A stretch of DNA of 64,000 nt from Bradyrhizobium lablabi (GCF_900141755.1 NZ_LT670844.1:5924501-5988500); one strand, 5' to 3'. Positions 8,592 to 16,627 are shown, counted from the first letter of the stretch. Made by a program: numbers and translations. The notes: generated by a model not told the origin, from the sequence alone.

Positions 8592-8617
8592 TGACCGCTG
8601 TTGGCGCAAAGCGGACA
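8592..8617. repeat. Dispersed palindromic repeat, copy 1
   Basis: A 26-base element with inverted ends: TGACCGCT... and ...AAGCGGACA flank a central TTGGCGCA. The same pattern (C-C-G-C-t-t, a short spacer, TGGCGC, then AAGCGG) recurs at 9641, 16837, 16885 and 21045. All copies are in intergenic DNA. Short palindromes of this kind are dispersed in Bradyrhizobium genomes as far as I recall. Confidence 0.6.
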
Positions 8618-8842
8618 CAGCCGAATTCCAAGGGTTAGCGAAGCGCTAGTAGACAGCAAGCCAGAGGGAAATCCCACTCAAGGCCGAGCTTACACAAGAC
8701 CCAAGCGCTACAATGATTGGTGTCCACGCGGCTGGCGACGGGAAGCACAGAAGATTTTTTATCGGCGCGCAAAGGCAGACCAATTCCCGCCGTAATGTTG
8801 TTCAACTTTAGTACGATCGGTAATCGCAGAGTGGGGACTCAG

Positions 8843-9065
8843 ATGCGAATACCCTTAGTGGGGTGCGTTCTCTTGGCGGCCATTCAGCCGTCATTTGCGA
8901 AAAAAGCTTCTAACGACTGAGCCATTGATACTCGACGCGTATGTGGTCGTGTTCGTCAATGACGGTTCGTGTTCGGAGGGAAAAATACTCAAGGTCACAG
9001 GTGCTATTCGCGGCTTGCACCGCAAAAAGCCCTGCGTACCTGCGAGCAAAGTATCCGAATCATAA
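8843..9065 (+). pseudogene. Frameshifted small secreted protein (DUF6719-like)
   Basis: ATG 8843 starts a signal-peptide-like stretch (MRIPLVGCVLLAAIQPSFA) that stops at 8918 after 25 codons. One frame over, the reading continues without a stop from about 8904 to TAA 9063-9065 with LILDAYVVVFVNDGSCSEGK and LKVTGAIRGLHRKKPCVP. That second part looks like the end of small cysteine-containing secreted proteins of the DUF6719 kind (VDDGSC..G.I..VTG...RRC.P). The two parts join if one A is removed from the A6 run at 8900-8905, giving a protein of about 73 residues. Either a real pseudogene, a sequencing error in the homopolymer, or slippage. Confidence 0.5.
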
Positions 9066-9089
9066 GAAGCTGAAGTCTAGGGAGTAAAA

Positions 9090-9190
9090 ATGAAATCAGC
9101 CGCCAATTGGCGGCCTCGGAAGCGCGTGCGCAGATGGTGGCCATCACCGTCATGCTGGTGGTCGCGGGCTTCTTTTTTTATTCCCGTTAA
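9090..9190 (+). pseudogene. Possible frameshifted small membrane protein
   Basis: ATG 9090 follows a GGGAG ribosome-binding site, but its own frame gives an arginine/tryptophan-rich peptide that looks unnatural. In the next frame, from 9098 to TAA 9188-9190, the reading is SRQLAASEARAQMVAITVML then VVAGFFFYSR, a convincing single-pass membrane tail. Adding one A to the AAA after ATG would join them as MKISRQLAAS... of 33 residues. I recall similar short Bradyrhizobium proteins, but the evidence is thin. Confidence 0.3.
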
Positions 9191-9267
9191 GTATCGGCTG
9201 ACCAACCACCTCCAGCGCATAGCCATTTGCCGCTGTATTTGGACGTTGATTGTTGAGGGGACACAAG

Positions 9268-9435
9268 ATGAAGCAGACTGACTATGTACGCATGGCAGAG
9301 AAGTGCGCGCGCGAAGCTGACCGCCTGCCTCCTGGCCCTGAGAGAGACGAACTTCTGAGAAAAGTTAAGCTGTTCGAGTCCTACGCAAAGATAGAAAACT
9401 GGATTGCATCGCCGGGCCTGCAGCCGCCAAATTAG
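9268..9435 (+). CDS. Small hypothetical protein, 55 residues
   Basis: The start at 9268 is chosen because GAGGGG lies eight bases upstream; an in-frame ATG at 9250 is less well placed. The product is short, charged and helical: MKQTDYVRMAEKCAREADRL, then PERDELLRKVKLFESYA. Its heptad-like spacing and DYVRMAEKC...A start match small proteins that recur many times per genome in Bradyrhizobium, as I recall. No function is known. It is the only intact gene in the accessory stretch right of the integrase. Confidence 0.6.
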   Translation: MKQTDYVRMAEKCAREADRLPPGPERDELLRKVKLFESYAKIENWIASPGLQPPN

Positions 9436-9640
9436 GAGTTGGTTATGGGATTGCGGGTGCTCGTTGCAGTATTGCCGGTATGACGCGCGGCCGAACCAAG
9501 TTTCCTAGCATCGAATTGGGGCCAGTGCTTTGACTCTGCGGGGAGTCATGGCCCGTATTTGGAAAATCCCCGTTTAGTGCTCGCCACGGCGCATTTCCTG
9601 ATTGACGTCCTGTTCTAGTACGTCACGCGACCCTATGGTA

Positions 9641-9666
9641 TGACCGCTTGTGGCGCAAAGCGGCCA
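9641..9666. repeat. Dispersed palindromic repeat, copy 2
   Basis: Matches copy 1 closely, including the preceding CTATGG.A: TGACCGCTT at 9641 and AAAGCGGCCA at the right end, with TGGCGC in the middle. It lies 23 bases left of the tRNA-like remnant at 9690. Confidence 0.6.
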
Positions 9667-9689
9667 TTAGTGGCCTGGGAACGAAAAAA

Positions 9690-9737
9690 GCGGTTCTTAA
9701 ACGGTAGGTCGGAAGTTCGAGTCTTCCTGGGATCGCG
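9690..9737 (+). other. Degenerate tRNA 3'-half-like sequence (possible old attachment site)
   Basis: The segment has an intact T arm: stem GGAAG (9711-9715), seven-base loop TTCGAGT, stem CTTCC (9723-9727). To its left GCGGTTCTTAAACGGTAGGT resembles an anticodon arm and variable region, and to its right TGGGATCGC resembles an acceptor strand, but no 5' half and no CCA follow. The anticodon region is closest to a tRNA-Arg(CCT) type by memory. Such 3' halves are typical debris of elements that integrated at tRNA genes. A similar but more decayed sequence lies at 16740-16787. Confidence 0.45.
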
Positions 9738-9820
9738 ACTGCATAAGCCTTACAAGTTCTGCTTGAGAACGCCCGACTGCGAAAATCGTACGCCATGAAG
9801 CAGATTCCGTTAGCGTGCCA

Positions 9821-11095
9821 TCACCCCGCGCGCCAACTGGAGGCGGTCGGCCCGTCCACCTGGCATGCGGCAGCGGTGAGGCAGGCGGCGAGTTGAGCGG
9901 CGGCCGCGAGTTCGGGTCTAGCCACCTTGTCACGGGTGTCGGCGGCGGTGAGAACGAGCCGCACGAGCGCCGAGGGATCATCATAGCCCGCGACCATGCG
10001 GAAAGCAGGGATGCCTGCGATCGCAAAATTGGCGTGATCCGAATTCGTCATCAAGGGGCGCACGCAGCGGAGACGATGACCGTATGCATCGGCCACTGAG
10101 AGCAGAAAAGGCTCGAGCGCCGCAAAGCCGCTGGTCAAGGTGGCGAGTCGTAAGCCGCCGGCGACGCTGTCGAGATTGATGTTCAACGCAATACTGCTCC
10201 GCTCGCGTTCGCTCAATTGCGCGACATAACGTGCCGAGCCGATCAACCCCCATTCCTCGGCGCTGAAAAAGGCCAGCCGGAGGCCGACGCGCCAGTCGGC
10301 GACCAGAGGCGCGAGGGCGCGAACCACGGCGAGAGCCGCGGCCACACCGGACGCATTATCGATAGCGCTTTCGCTCAGGTCATGGCCATCGACATGGGCG
10401 CTAAGCACCACCCATTCCTCTTCGCGGCCTGGCATATCGAACAGAAGCGTTCGGGTCTCGGCGTCCTTCTCCTCCGTGTCGAGCAGAAGCGTCGCGCGCG
10501 CCCAGCCGCTGGCGGTCCGTGCGAGACGCGCGGCGGTTTCGGGCGCGATGCCGGCCGCTGGAATGCCCGCCGCGCCCTCTTCGCGTCCGGTCGATCCGGC
10601 GACAAGACCGCTAGGCAGCGGCCCCGCAATCAAGAAGCCCACGGCACCAGCCTCGCGCGCCATGTCGTATTTGCGCCGCCGGTGAATCGTGCCGGCCGCG
10701 AACATCAGTTCATGTCGCACCAGCACGAAGCGCCCGGCGATCTCCGCCCGATGGGCGGCGAATTCCTCCGGTGTGCCGCGGCCGAGGTCGACGACCTCCG
10801 CCGTCAGCCCTCCCGATGGGGTTGCGACGGAGCGCACGAGGGGGTGGCAGGCAGCGCGGCTGCCATCGGCGAGCCGCAACTCGGCTCGCAGGGCACGCCA
10901 GCCGCCGTAGTTCACTGGAAGGGTTTGGCAGGAAACGCCGCTGGCCCGGGCACCGCGCTCGCCCACGAAGTCCATGGCAAGGCGCTCGCTTTCTGTCCCG
11001 GCCAGCCTTCCGCCAAACGAGCACAGCGTCTCGAAGTCCCGCGTCAAATCCGGATCCGCCGCGATGCGTCCCATGAGGTCCGACGAAAGGATCAT
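9821..11095 (-). CDS. M28 family zinc metallopeptidase with inserted PA-like domain
   Basis: The 424-residue product has the two-zinc M28 pattern in order: SAHVDGHD (His, Asp nearby; about residue 232), AIDNASGVAA (bridging Asp), FFSAEEWGLIGS (catalytic Glu and metal Glu), NINLDSVAGG (Asp) and MTNSDHANF (His, about 350). Between about residues 90 and 200 is a protease-associated-like insert with RFVLVRHELMFAAG and the following AGAVGFLI. No signal peptide is visible, so it probably acts in the cytosol on peptides or amino-acyl conjugates. Its start overlaps the LysR stop by four bases, so regulator and peptidase are coupled. It is divergent from the amino-acid transporter operon and likely processes the imported compound. 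Confidence 0.87.
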   Translation of the reverse strand: MILSSDLMGRIAADPDLTRDFETLCSFGGRLAGTESERLAMDFVGERGARASGVSCQTLPVNYGGWRALRAELRLADGSRAACHPLVRSVATPSGGLTAEVVDLGRGTPEEFAAHRAEIAGRFVLVRHELMFAAGTIHRRRKYDMAREAGAVGFLIAGPLPSGLVAGSTGREEGAAGIPAAGIAPETAARLARTASGWARATLLLDTEEKDAETRTLLFDMPGREEEWVVLSAHVDGHDLSESAIDNASGVAAALAVVRALAPLVADWRVGLRLAFFSAEEWGLIGSARYVAQLSERERSSIALNINLDSVAGGLRLATLTSGFAALEPFLLSVADAYGHRLRCVRPLMTNSDHANFAIAGIPAFRMVAGYDDPSALVRLVLTAADTRDKVARPELAAAAQLAACLTAAACQVDGPTASSWRAG

Positions 11096-12000
11096 CGATC
11101 AGTCTCCGTGGCTGGCGCGATGAGGCCCTGCAGATGGGCATCGAACGCCTCGAGGAAGGTGCGGCCGATCAGCGACAAATCCTGCTCCGCCGAATGAAAG
11201 ATCGCGATGTCGTAGGGGACGAGCGGGCGAAACGGACGAATCGCAAGGCCAGCCGCCTGGAACTGCCGCGCAGAGGCTGGATCGACGATCGAGACGCCGA
11301 CGCCGTTAGCGACTAGCTCACAGATCATCGCGAACAGTTCCGACGCCACCACTACGTTGAGATGGGCCGCCGCCTCCGCGAACACGCTGTTGACGAGATG
11401 ATGTGCCGCCCACTCCCGAGACATGCCGACAAATGGCAGCCCGGACATCAGTGTCGGCGTGATGATTTCGTGGGCACACAGAGCGTGATCCTTGGGCAGG
11501 ACGGCCACGCACTCCATGCGATAGCGGGTGACGTTGAGCCCCGTCGGATCGATCGGCAGCTCGGCGATGCCGATGTCGATGGTGCGGGAGGGGAACATGC
11601 CGCGCACCAGATCCGAATTGCGAGTGAAGAGCTGGACCCGCACATTCGGCCGCTGCTGAACAAAGGCGGCGATCACCGGCGGCAGCAATGCCACACCCGC
11701 CATCGGATGACTCGCCACAGTCAACGAGCCGACTTGTCCCTGTCGGATATGCTCTGCCGCACGGCCGAGATCGTCGATGCGGTCGAGTGTGCGTTCGACT
11801 TCGGCCCGGAACGTGACGGCCTCGGACGTCAGGCGCAGGCGATTGCCCGTGCGAGTGAATAGCGAAAAGCCGAGCTCGCTTTCGAGTCGGGCGATCTGCG
11901 CGCTGACGGCGGGCTGGGTGATGCCAAGGGAGGAAGCCGCGTGCGTCACCGATCCAGACTCAACCACCGCACGGAATGCTTCAAGCAACCGAATATCCAT
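11092..12000 (-). CDS. LysR family transcriptional regulator
   Basis: The 302-residue protein begins MDIRLLEAFRAVVESGSVTH and carries a classical N-terminal winged helix-turn-helix (AASSLGITQPAVSAQIARLE, about residues 22-41) followed by a linker helix and a periplasmic-binding-like effector domain (about 90-295). It is divergent from the ABC transporter genes, the standard LysR arrangement, and the 123 bases between hold a strong palindrome (12080-12106). The likely role is to sense a substrate of the neighbouring uptake and hydrolase genes and to control both units. Effector unknown. Confidence 0.93.
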   Translation of the reverse strand: MDIRLLEAFRAVVESGSVTHAASSLGITQPAVSAQIARLESELGFSLFTRTGNRLRLTSEAVTFRAEVERTLDRIDDLGRAAEHIRQGQVGSLTVASHPMAGVALLPPVIAAFVQQRPNVRVQLFTRNSDLVRGMFPSRTIDIGIAELPIDPTGLNVTRYRMECVAVLPKDHALCAHEIITPTLMSGLPFVGMSREWAAHHLVNSVFAEAAAHLNVVVASELFAMICELVANGVGVSIVDPASARQFQAAGLAIRPFRPLVPYDIAIFHSAEQDLSLIGRTFLEAFDAHLQGLIAPATETDR

Positions 12001-12079
12001 CTCTGCATAAAATTTGGTTATTGTCTTTTTTGCAAGCCTGTAATGTAATTCAATCCGTCGCTATTCTGTTGATGTTCTA

Positions 12080-12106
12080 GGCATAACCAATTTTTTTGGT
12101 TCTGCC
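12080..12106. promoter_or_regulatory. Palindromic operator, probable LysR binding site
   Basis: Arms GGCATAACCAA (12080-12090) and TTGGTTCTGCC (12096-12106) are inverted repeats with one mismatch, separated by five T residues. The inner half-site ATAACCAA occurs again in inverted orientation as TTGGTTAT at 12014-12021, close to the regulator start. One strong and one partial site between divergent genes is the pattern of a LysR recognition and activation region. It ends 18 bases before the GTG start of the ATPase gene at 12124. Confidence 0.6.
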
Positions 12107-12123
12107 TTAGGCGGGAGTGCTAG

Positions 12124-12885
12124 GTGCCGTCCACGGGGCCGATCATCGCGGCGAACCAGGTTTCCAAGAGCTTCGGCCCCAATGAGGTGCTGCGGCGCGT
12201 GAGTCTGCCGGTCGCGGAAAAGGACATGGTCTGCGTGATTGGGCCGTCGGGCTCAGGCAAGACCACCCTGCTGCGCTGTCTCGCGCTGCTCGAGCAGCCG
12301 AGCACCGGCCGCGTCATCATGCGCGGCACCACGATCGCCTCGCCCAAGCCGGATTCAGCCGAGCGGCGTGCGGCTCGGGCGGTGCGGCCCGAAATCGGGA
12401 TGGTGTTCCAGCACTTTAACCTTTGGCCGCACATGAGTGTCCTGGAGAACCTCATCGAGGCGCCGCTGCGCGTGAAGCGGATGGCTCGCCACGCTGCGGT
12501 TGCCATGGCAGAGCAACTGCTCGCCAAGGTCGGCCTCGCCGACAAGCGCGACGTCTATCCGATGCGCCTTTCGGGCGGCCAGCAGCAGCGCGTCGCGATA
12601 GCCCGCGCGCTCGCTATGTCGCCTCAGGTCATGCTGTTCGACGAGCCGACCTCGGCGCTCGACCCGGAATTGCGGCGCGAGGTGCTGATCGTCATGCGCC
12701 AGCTCGCAGCCGAGGGCATGACCATGCTTGTCGTCACCCACGAAATGGGGTTCGCGCGCCAGGTCGGCACGCGCATCATCTTCATGGATCACGGCGAGAT
12801 CGTCGAGGAAGCCGCGCCGGACGCCTTCTTCACGGCGCCGAAGACCGACCGCGCGCAACGCTTCCTGTCCCTGTTTGCAGAATAA
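12124..12885 (+). CDS. Amino-acid ABC transporter, ATP-binding protein
   Basis: The 253-residue ATPase starts with GTG at 12124, preceded by GGGAG. Motifs: Walker [10 protein letters not shown] (about residues 40-48), Q loop [12 protein letters not shown], signature [15 protein letters not shown], Walker [15 protein letters not shown] and H loop [11 protein letters not shown]. The GLNQ/HisP-type wording ([13 protein letters not shown]) places it in the polar amino-acid uptake family. It is the first gene of the rightward operon and powers import together with the binding protein and permease that follow. Confidence 0.95.
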   Translation: MPSTGPIIAANQVSKSFGPNEVLRRVSLPVAEKDMVCVIGPSGSGKTTLLRCLALLEQPSTGRVIMRGTTIASPKPDSAERRAARAVRPEIGMVFQHFNLWPHMSVLENLIEAPLRVKRMARHAAVAMAEQLLAKVGLADKRDVYPMRLSGGQQQRVAIARALAMSPQVMLFDEPTSALDPELRREVLIVMRQLAAEGMTMLVVTHEMGFARQVGTRIIFMDHGEIVEEAAPDAFFTAPKTDRAQRFLSLFAE

Positions 12886-12902
12886 CGAGAGGGGTACCAG
12901 AC

Positions 12903-13733
12903 ATGCAGAGCCTTGTTCCGATGGGCTTGCCATTTCGCCTTTCGCCCATGCTGTGCGCCGCCGCGCTCGCGGTCGCTCTCGTCGCGCCGTCCGCTGCCGG
13001 CGCCCAGGCACTCCAGTCGCGCCTCTTCGAAGTGACGAAATCGAAGAAGCTCCGGGTGTGCCAGTTCCCGCTCTACTACTCAATCTCGTTCCGCAACCCA
13101 AAGACCGGCGAGATCGAAGGCATTGACGCGGATCTCTCCAAGGAACTCGCCAAGGAGCTTGGTGCCGAGCTGGAGATCGTCGAATCGAGCTTCGGCACGT
13201 TTATCGCCGATCTCCAGGCCAACAAATGCGAGATCGGCATGTTCGGCGTCGGCGCCTCGTTGAAGCGGGCCCAGGCGGTGGAATTCTCCAAGCCCTATCT
13301 GATCACCAACATTTACGCCGTCACCCGCAAGGACGGGCCGATCAAGAGCTGGGCCGACGTCGACAAGAAGGGCGTCAAGGCGGCCGTTACGCTCGGCAGC
13401 TATATCGAGCCGTTCATGAAATCCTATCTCAAGAACGCCGAACTGGTCTCAGTCGCCCCACCCAATACCCGCGAAGGCGAGCTGGTCGCCCAGCGCGTCG
13501 ACGTGATTATCACCGACTATCCAACCGCCATCAAAGTCACCGACGAGTTCGACTGGGCAAAGACTATCGTACCGGAAGAGAAGCTGGCGGTGACACCTTA
13601 CGCCTACGTCGTGCCACAGGGCGATCAGATCTGGCTCAACTACATCAACCTGTTCATCGACACGATCAAGCTTGATGGACGGCTGATGAAATACGCCAAG
13701 AAGAACAAACTCGACCCGATCGTCGCGCCCTGA
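12903..13733 (+). CDS. Amino-acid ABC transporter, periplasmic substrate-binding protein
   Basis: The ATG at 12903 follows GAGAGGGG. The 276-residue product has a Sec signal peptide (LCAAALAVALVAPSAAGAQA, cleavage after about residue 36) and then an SBP_bac_3 fold. Recognisable parts are SKKLRVCQFPLYYSISFRNP, the start of lobe 1, GEIEGIDADLSKELAKELGA, and GVGASLKRAQAVEFSKPYL, the conserved hinge-side motif. Binding proteins of this family capture polar amino acids or related compounds such as opines. The ligand cannot be read from the sequence, but neighbours that hydrolyse amides and guanidine-like groups suggest a modified amino acid. Confidence 0.92.
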   Translation: MQSLVPMGLPFRLSPMLCAAALAVALVAPSAAGAQALQSRLFEVTKSKKLRVCQFPLYYSISFRNPKTGEIEGIDADLSKELAKELGAELEIVESSFGTFIADLQANKCEIGMFGVGASLKRAQAVEFSKPYLITNIYAVTRKDGPIKSWADVDKKGVKAAVTLGSYIEPFMKSYLKNAELVSVAPPNTREGELVAQRVDVIITDYPTAIKVTDEFDWAKTIVPEEKLAVTPYAYVVPQGDQIWLNYINLFIDTIKLDGRLMKYAKKNKLDPIVAP

Positions 13734-13762
13734 GGCAGACCTGACAGGTCCGGGGGGCGAGC

Positions 13763-14428
13763 ATGCAGACTTACCAATTCCGATGGGACGTCATCCCGAA
13801 TAACATCGACTTCCTGATGTCGGGGTTGCAGATGACGCTGATCATTTCGGCGACCGCCTTGGTCTTCGCGATGATCGGCGGGTTGCTGCTCGCGCTCGTC
13901 GACATGTCGCGCTACCTGGCGGTGAGGGCGATCGGACTGGCGATCGGCGAGGTGATCCGTAATACACCGATCCTGGTGCAGCTCCTATGGGTCTACTACG
14001 TGCTGCCGATCGTCTTTAACATCCGCATCTCCTCGTTCGCCGCGATCCTGATCGGCCTGTCGGTCTACATGGCCGCCTTCATGTCGGAGGTCTATCGGAG
14101 CGGCATCCAGGCGGTGCCGAAGGGCCATCGCGAAGCCGCGCAAGTCCTCGGCTTAACGCCGTTCCAGAGCTTCCGCCGCATCGTCCTACCGCAGGCGATC
14201 CGCTTCACGCTGCCGCCGCTCGCCTCCAATTTTGTGCAACTGATCAAGTTCTCATCGCTCGGCGCGGTGATCTCGGTCACCGAGATCACGCGGCGGGGGA
14301 TGGAGCTGTCGTCCTCGACGTTTCGGCCGCTTGAAATCTTCTCGTTCATCGCGGTCGTCTACTTCCTTATCTGCTGGCCGCTGTCGATGACAATCCGTAT
14401 CTGGGAGCATCGCCTTGCGCAACGCTGA
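13763..14428 (+). CDS. Amino-acid ABC transporter, permease
   Basis: The 221-residue membrane protein has hydrophobic spans near residues 18-40, 58-80, 88-108 and 188-208, and the coupling motif GHREAAQVLGLTPFQSFRRI (about residues 130-150), typical of the HisM/HisQ family. Only one permease gene is present, so the transporter should use a homodimer, unlike the usual two-permease set. A GGGGGG stretch precedes the ATG. Its stop lies 14 bases inside the next gene. Confidence 0.93.
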   Translation: MQTYQFRWDVIPNNIDFLMSGLQMTLIISATALVFAMIGGLLLALVDMSRYLAVRAIGLAIGEVIRNTPILVQLLWVYYVLPIVFNIRISSFAAILIGLSVYMAAFMSEVYRSGIQAVPKGHREAAQVLGLTPFQSFRRIVLPQAIRFTLPPLASNFVQLIKFSSLGAVISVTEITRRGMELSSSTFRPLEIFSFIAVVYFLICWPLSMTIRIWEHRLAQR

Positions 14429-15698
14429 GCCAGCCCCGGACGCACGTCACAACATCGCCAACGAGGTCGCCGCCGGTCGCGATGCGCTGATTGCCATGAC
14501 GCAGCGTCTCGTCGCAGCGTCTTCGCCCAATCCGCCCGGCGACGTGACCCAGGCCGCCGACGTCGCCGCCACGCTACTGGCGGAGATCGACGGAGCGCGC
14601 GTCGAGTGGTTCGAGACCGCACCCGGCATCGTCAATCTGGTGGCGATGATCGACAGCGGACGTCCCGGCAAGCGTCTCGTCTTTAATGGCCATCTCGACA
14701 CGTTCCCGCTCGGCGAGGACCTCGGCTGGACGGTATCGCCGCTAGGGGGAACCTTGCGCGACGGCAAACTCTACGGACGCGGCGTGTCGGACATGAAGGG
14801 CGGCATCGCCGCCTCGCTTGTTGCCACACAGGTGCTCGCGCGCCATCGCAACGCCTGGAGCGGTGAGATCGTCGTCACGCTCGCGGGCGATGAGGAGAAC
14901 ATGGGCTCGCTCGGATCGCGCTGGCTGCTGGAGAACATCTCCCACGCCAAGGGCGACGCGATGATCAGCGGCGACGTCGGCTCCCCGCTCGTGGTCCGAT
15001 TCGGCGAGAAGGGCCTGTGCTGGATCGAGATCGATGCAACCGGCCAGCCCGCACATGGCGCGCACGTCCACAAGGGCGTCAACGCAATAGACCGGCTGCG
15101 CACCGCGCTCGAAGGGCTCAAGCGTCTGGAGGCGCTTCCGGTCAATGCCCCCCCGGCCGTCACCGCAGCGATCATGGCCGCAAAGTCCGTATCGGAACCC
15201 TTGTCGGGGGCTGGCGAGGCCGACACGCTGCAACGCATAACGGTGAACATCGGCACGATCTCGGGCGGTGTCTCGCCCAACCTCGTGCCGTCCCACGCGC
15301 GGGCCGCGGCGGATATCCGCCTGCCGGTCGGCGTCACGCTGGATGAGGTCGAGGCGGCGTTGCGGCGTGAACTCGGCGCAATCGACGGCGTCACCTGGCG
15401 CGTCATCGAGAAGTATCCGCCGGGATTCACCCCACCACACCATGAGATCGTGCGCCACACGGTCGCGGCCGCGACCGAGATCCTCGGCCGCGCTCCTGTC
15501 GTCAACATGCGCGTCGGCGCATCGGATGCGCGGCTCTATCGCATGTTCGGTGTGCCCAGCGTGGTGTTCGGCTGCACACCATTCGGCATGGGCGGACCGG
15601 ACGAGTACATTCTGGTTGATGAGCTCGTGCGGGTGGCGCAGGTGCATGCATTGGCCGCGCTCGCATTTCTGAGCGACTCTGAAGAAGGAACGACATGA
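14415..15698 (+). CDS. M20 family amidohydrolase/peptidase (ArgE/DapE group)
   Basis: The 427-residue protein starts with TTG at 14415, with GGGAG upstream, inside the permease gene. Metal site residues are visible in VFNGHLDTFP (His, Asp), GRGVSDMKGGIA (bridging Asp), LAGDEENMGSLG (catalytic and metal Glu), and near the C-terminus FGCTPFGMGGPDEYILVDEL, where the last metal ligand would lie. A dimerisation domain lies between about residues 185 and 300. Enzymes of this group remove acyl or aminoacyl groups from the amino nitrogen of amino acids. Placement after an uptake system suggests the imported substrate is an N-acylated or peptide-like compound. Confidence 0.9.
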   Translation: MRNAEPAPDARHNIANEVAAGRDALIAMTQRLVAASSPNPPGDVTQAADVAATLLAEIDGARVEWFETAPGIVNLVAMIDSGRPGKRLVFNGHLDTFPLGEDLGWTVSPLGGTLRDGKLYGRGVSDMKGGIAASLVATQVLARHRNAWSGEIVVTLAGDEENMGSLGSRWLLENISHAKGDAMISGDVGSPLVVRFGEKGLCWIEIDATGQPAHGAHVHKGVNAIDRLRTALEGLKRLEALPVNAPPAVTAAIMAAKSVSEPLSGAGEADTLQRITVNIGTISGGVSPNLVPSHARAAADIRLPVGVTLDEVEAALRRELGAIDGVTWRVIEKYPPGFTPPHHEIVRHTVAAATEILGRAPVVNMRVGASDARLYRMFGVPSVVFGCTPFGMGGPDEYILVDELVRVAQVHALAALAFLSDSEEGTT

Positions 15699-16627
15699 CG
15701 GAAGCCCAACTGCTCGCCACGACGTCCGGATTCATGGGCGTACCGTGGGCCACCTCCGCGGCCGGTGCCAAGGCGGCAATCCTCGGCGTGCCATTCGATT
15801 GCGGCACGCATGCGTTCCGTATCGGCTCGCGGCAGGGGCCCGCGTCGATCCGTGAACAATCGCGACTGGTGCGCGCCTACGAGTCGGAGGTTGCAGACTA
15901 CGACGTCCGGGCACAGCTCAAGCTGGTCGATTGCGGCGACGTGGTGCTGACGCCGAGCCGGATCCAGGACGCCTTCGCGCGCATCGAGGAAGCTTCATGG
16001 CGGATCGTCGAGGCCGACACGACTCCGATCGGGTTCGGTGGTGACGGCTCGATCTCGGTGCCGCTGGTTCGCGCCGCCGCGCGCAAATGGCCCGACCTGT
16101 GCGTGCTGCATATCGACAGCCATACTGACTGCCATCCGGTCAATCCCGATCATCCCTATGACGCGGCGAGCCAGTTCAGCCATGCGGCGCTCGAGCAGCG
16201 CATCTCGCCGAGCGCGTCCTATTACGTCGGCATCCGTGGCCCGACCTATCGGTCGGGCGTGATGGATCACACCCGCTCGCTCGGCTACAACGTGATTACG
16301 ATGCGCGACTACGTGCGGCGCGGCGAGGCAGACGTGCTGGCGGAGCTGCATGATGCGATGAAGGGCCGCCCGGTCTATCTCTCCTGGGACATGGATTCGT
16401 TCGATCCCTCCGTGGCACCCGGCGTGTGCACTCCGACCTGGGGCGGATTCACCGCTCGCGAGGGATTGCAATTGCTGCGCGGCCTCGCCGGTCTCGACAT
16501 CGTCGCGATCGACATCAATACCGTCAGCCCGCCGCACGACGTTAACGGAATGACGGCGCATCTCGCTGCCTATGTAGCTTACGAGACGCTGCTCCTGCTA
16601 GAACACCGCGCCGCTCGCGAGTCATGA
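15695..16627 (+). CDS. Ureohydrolase (arginase/agmatinase family) with an altered metal site
   Basis: The 310-residue product has the arginase fold markers: GVPFDCGTHAFRIGSRQGP (about residues 30-48), LHIDSHTDCHP (the D-x-H-x-D metal motif, about 145) and LSWDMDSFDPSVAPG (the D-x-D motif, about 229). The motif that usually reads GGDHS is here GFGGDGSIS (about 112), so the His that binds one manganese is replaced by Gly. The enzyme may therefore hold a changed or single-metal centre or act on another substrate than arginine or agmatine. It overlaps the M20 gene by four bases. Family activity releases urea or a related product from guanidino compounds. Confidence 0.88.
   Translation: MTEAQLLATTSGFMGVPWATSAAGAKAAILGVPFDCGTHAFRIGSRQGPASIREQSRLVRAYESEVADYDVRAQLKLVDCGDVVLTPSRIQDAFARIEEASWRIVEADTTPIGFGGDGSISVPLVRAAARKWPDLCVLHIDSHTDCHPVNPDHPYDAASQFSHAALEQRISPSASYYVGIRGPTYRSGVMDHTRSLGYNVITMRDYVRRGEADVLAELHDAMKGRPVYLSWDMDSFDPSVAPGVCTPTWGGFTAREGLQLLRGLAGLDIVAIDINTVSPPHDVNGMTAHLAAYVAYETLLLLEHRAARES

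Larger units (their letters stand above)
8454..9267. other. Accessory stretch without an intact gene
   Basis: About 810 bases between the integrase module and the next intact small gene. It holds one dispersed palindrome (8592-8617), the frameshifted secreted-protein remnant (8843-9065) and the possible membrane-protein remnant (9090-9190). I see nothing supportable in 8618-8842. The pattern is that of decayed cargo next to an inactivated integrase. Confidence 0.6.
9436..9820. other. Intergenic stretch with palindrome and tRNA-like remnant
   Basis: About 385 bases downstream of both the small gene (rightward) and the M28 peptidase gene (leftward). It contains palindrome copy 2 (9641-9666) and the tRNA 3'-half-like sequence at 9690-9737. 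I find no supportable reading frame here. Confidence 0.6.

Noticed and set aside
10217..11197. A 326-codon plus-strand frame opposite the M28 gene
   Set aside because: Complementary shadow of the M28 gene; Arg/Gly/His-rich composition without domains.
12423..12902. In-frame extension upstream of the amino-acid binding protein
   Set aside because: It overlaps the ATPase gene in another frame and lacks similarity; the signal peptide and GAGAGGGG place the start at 12903.
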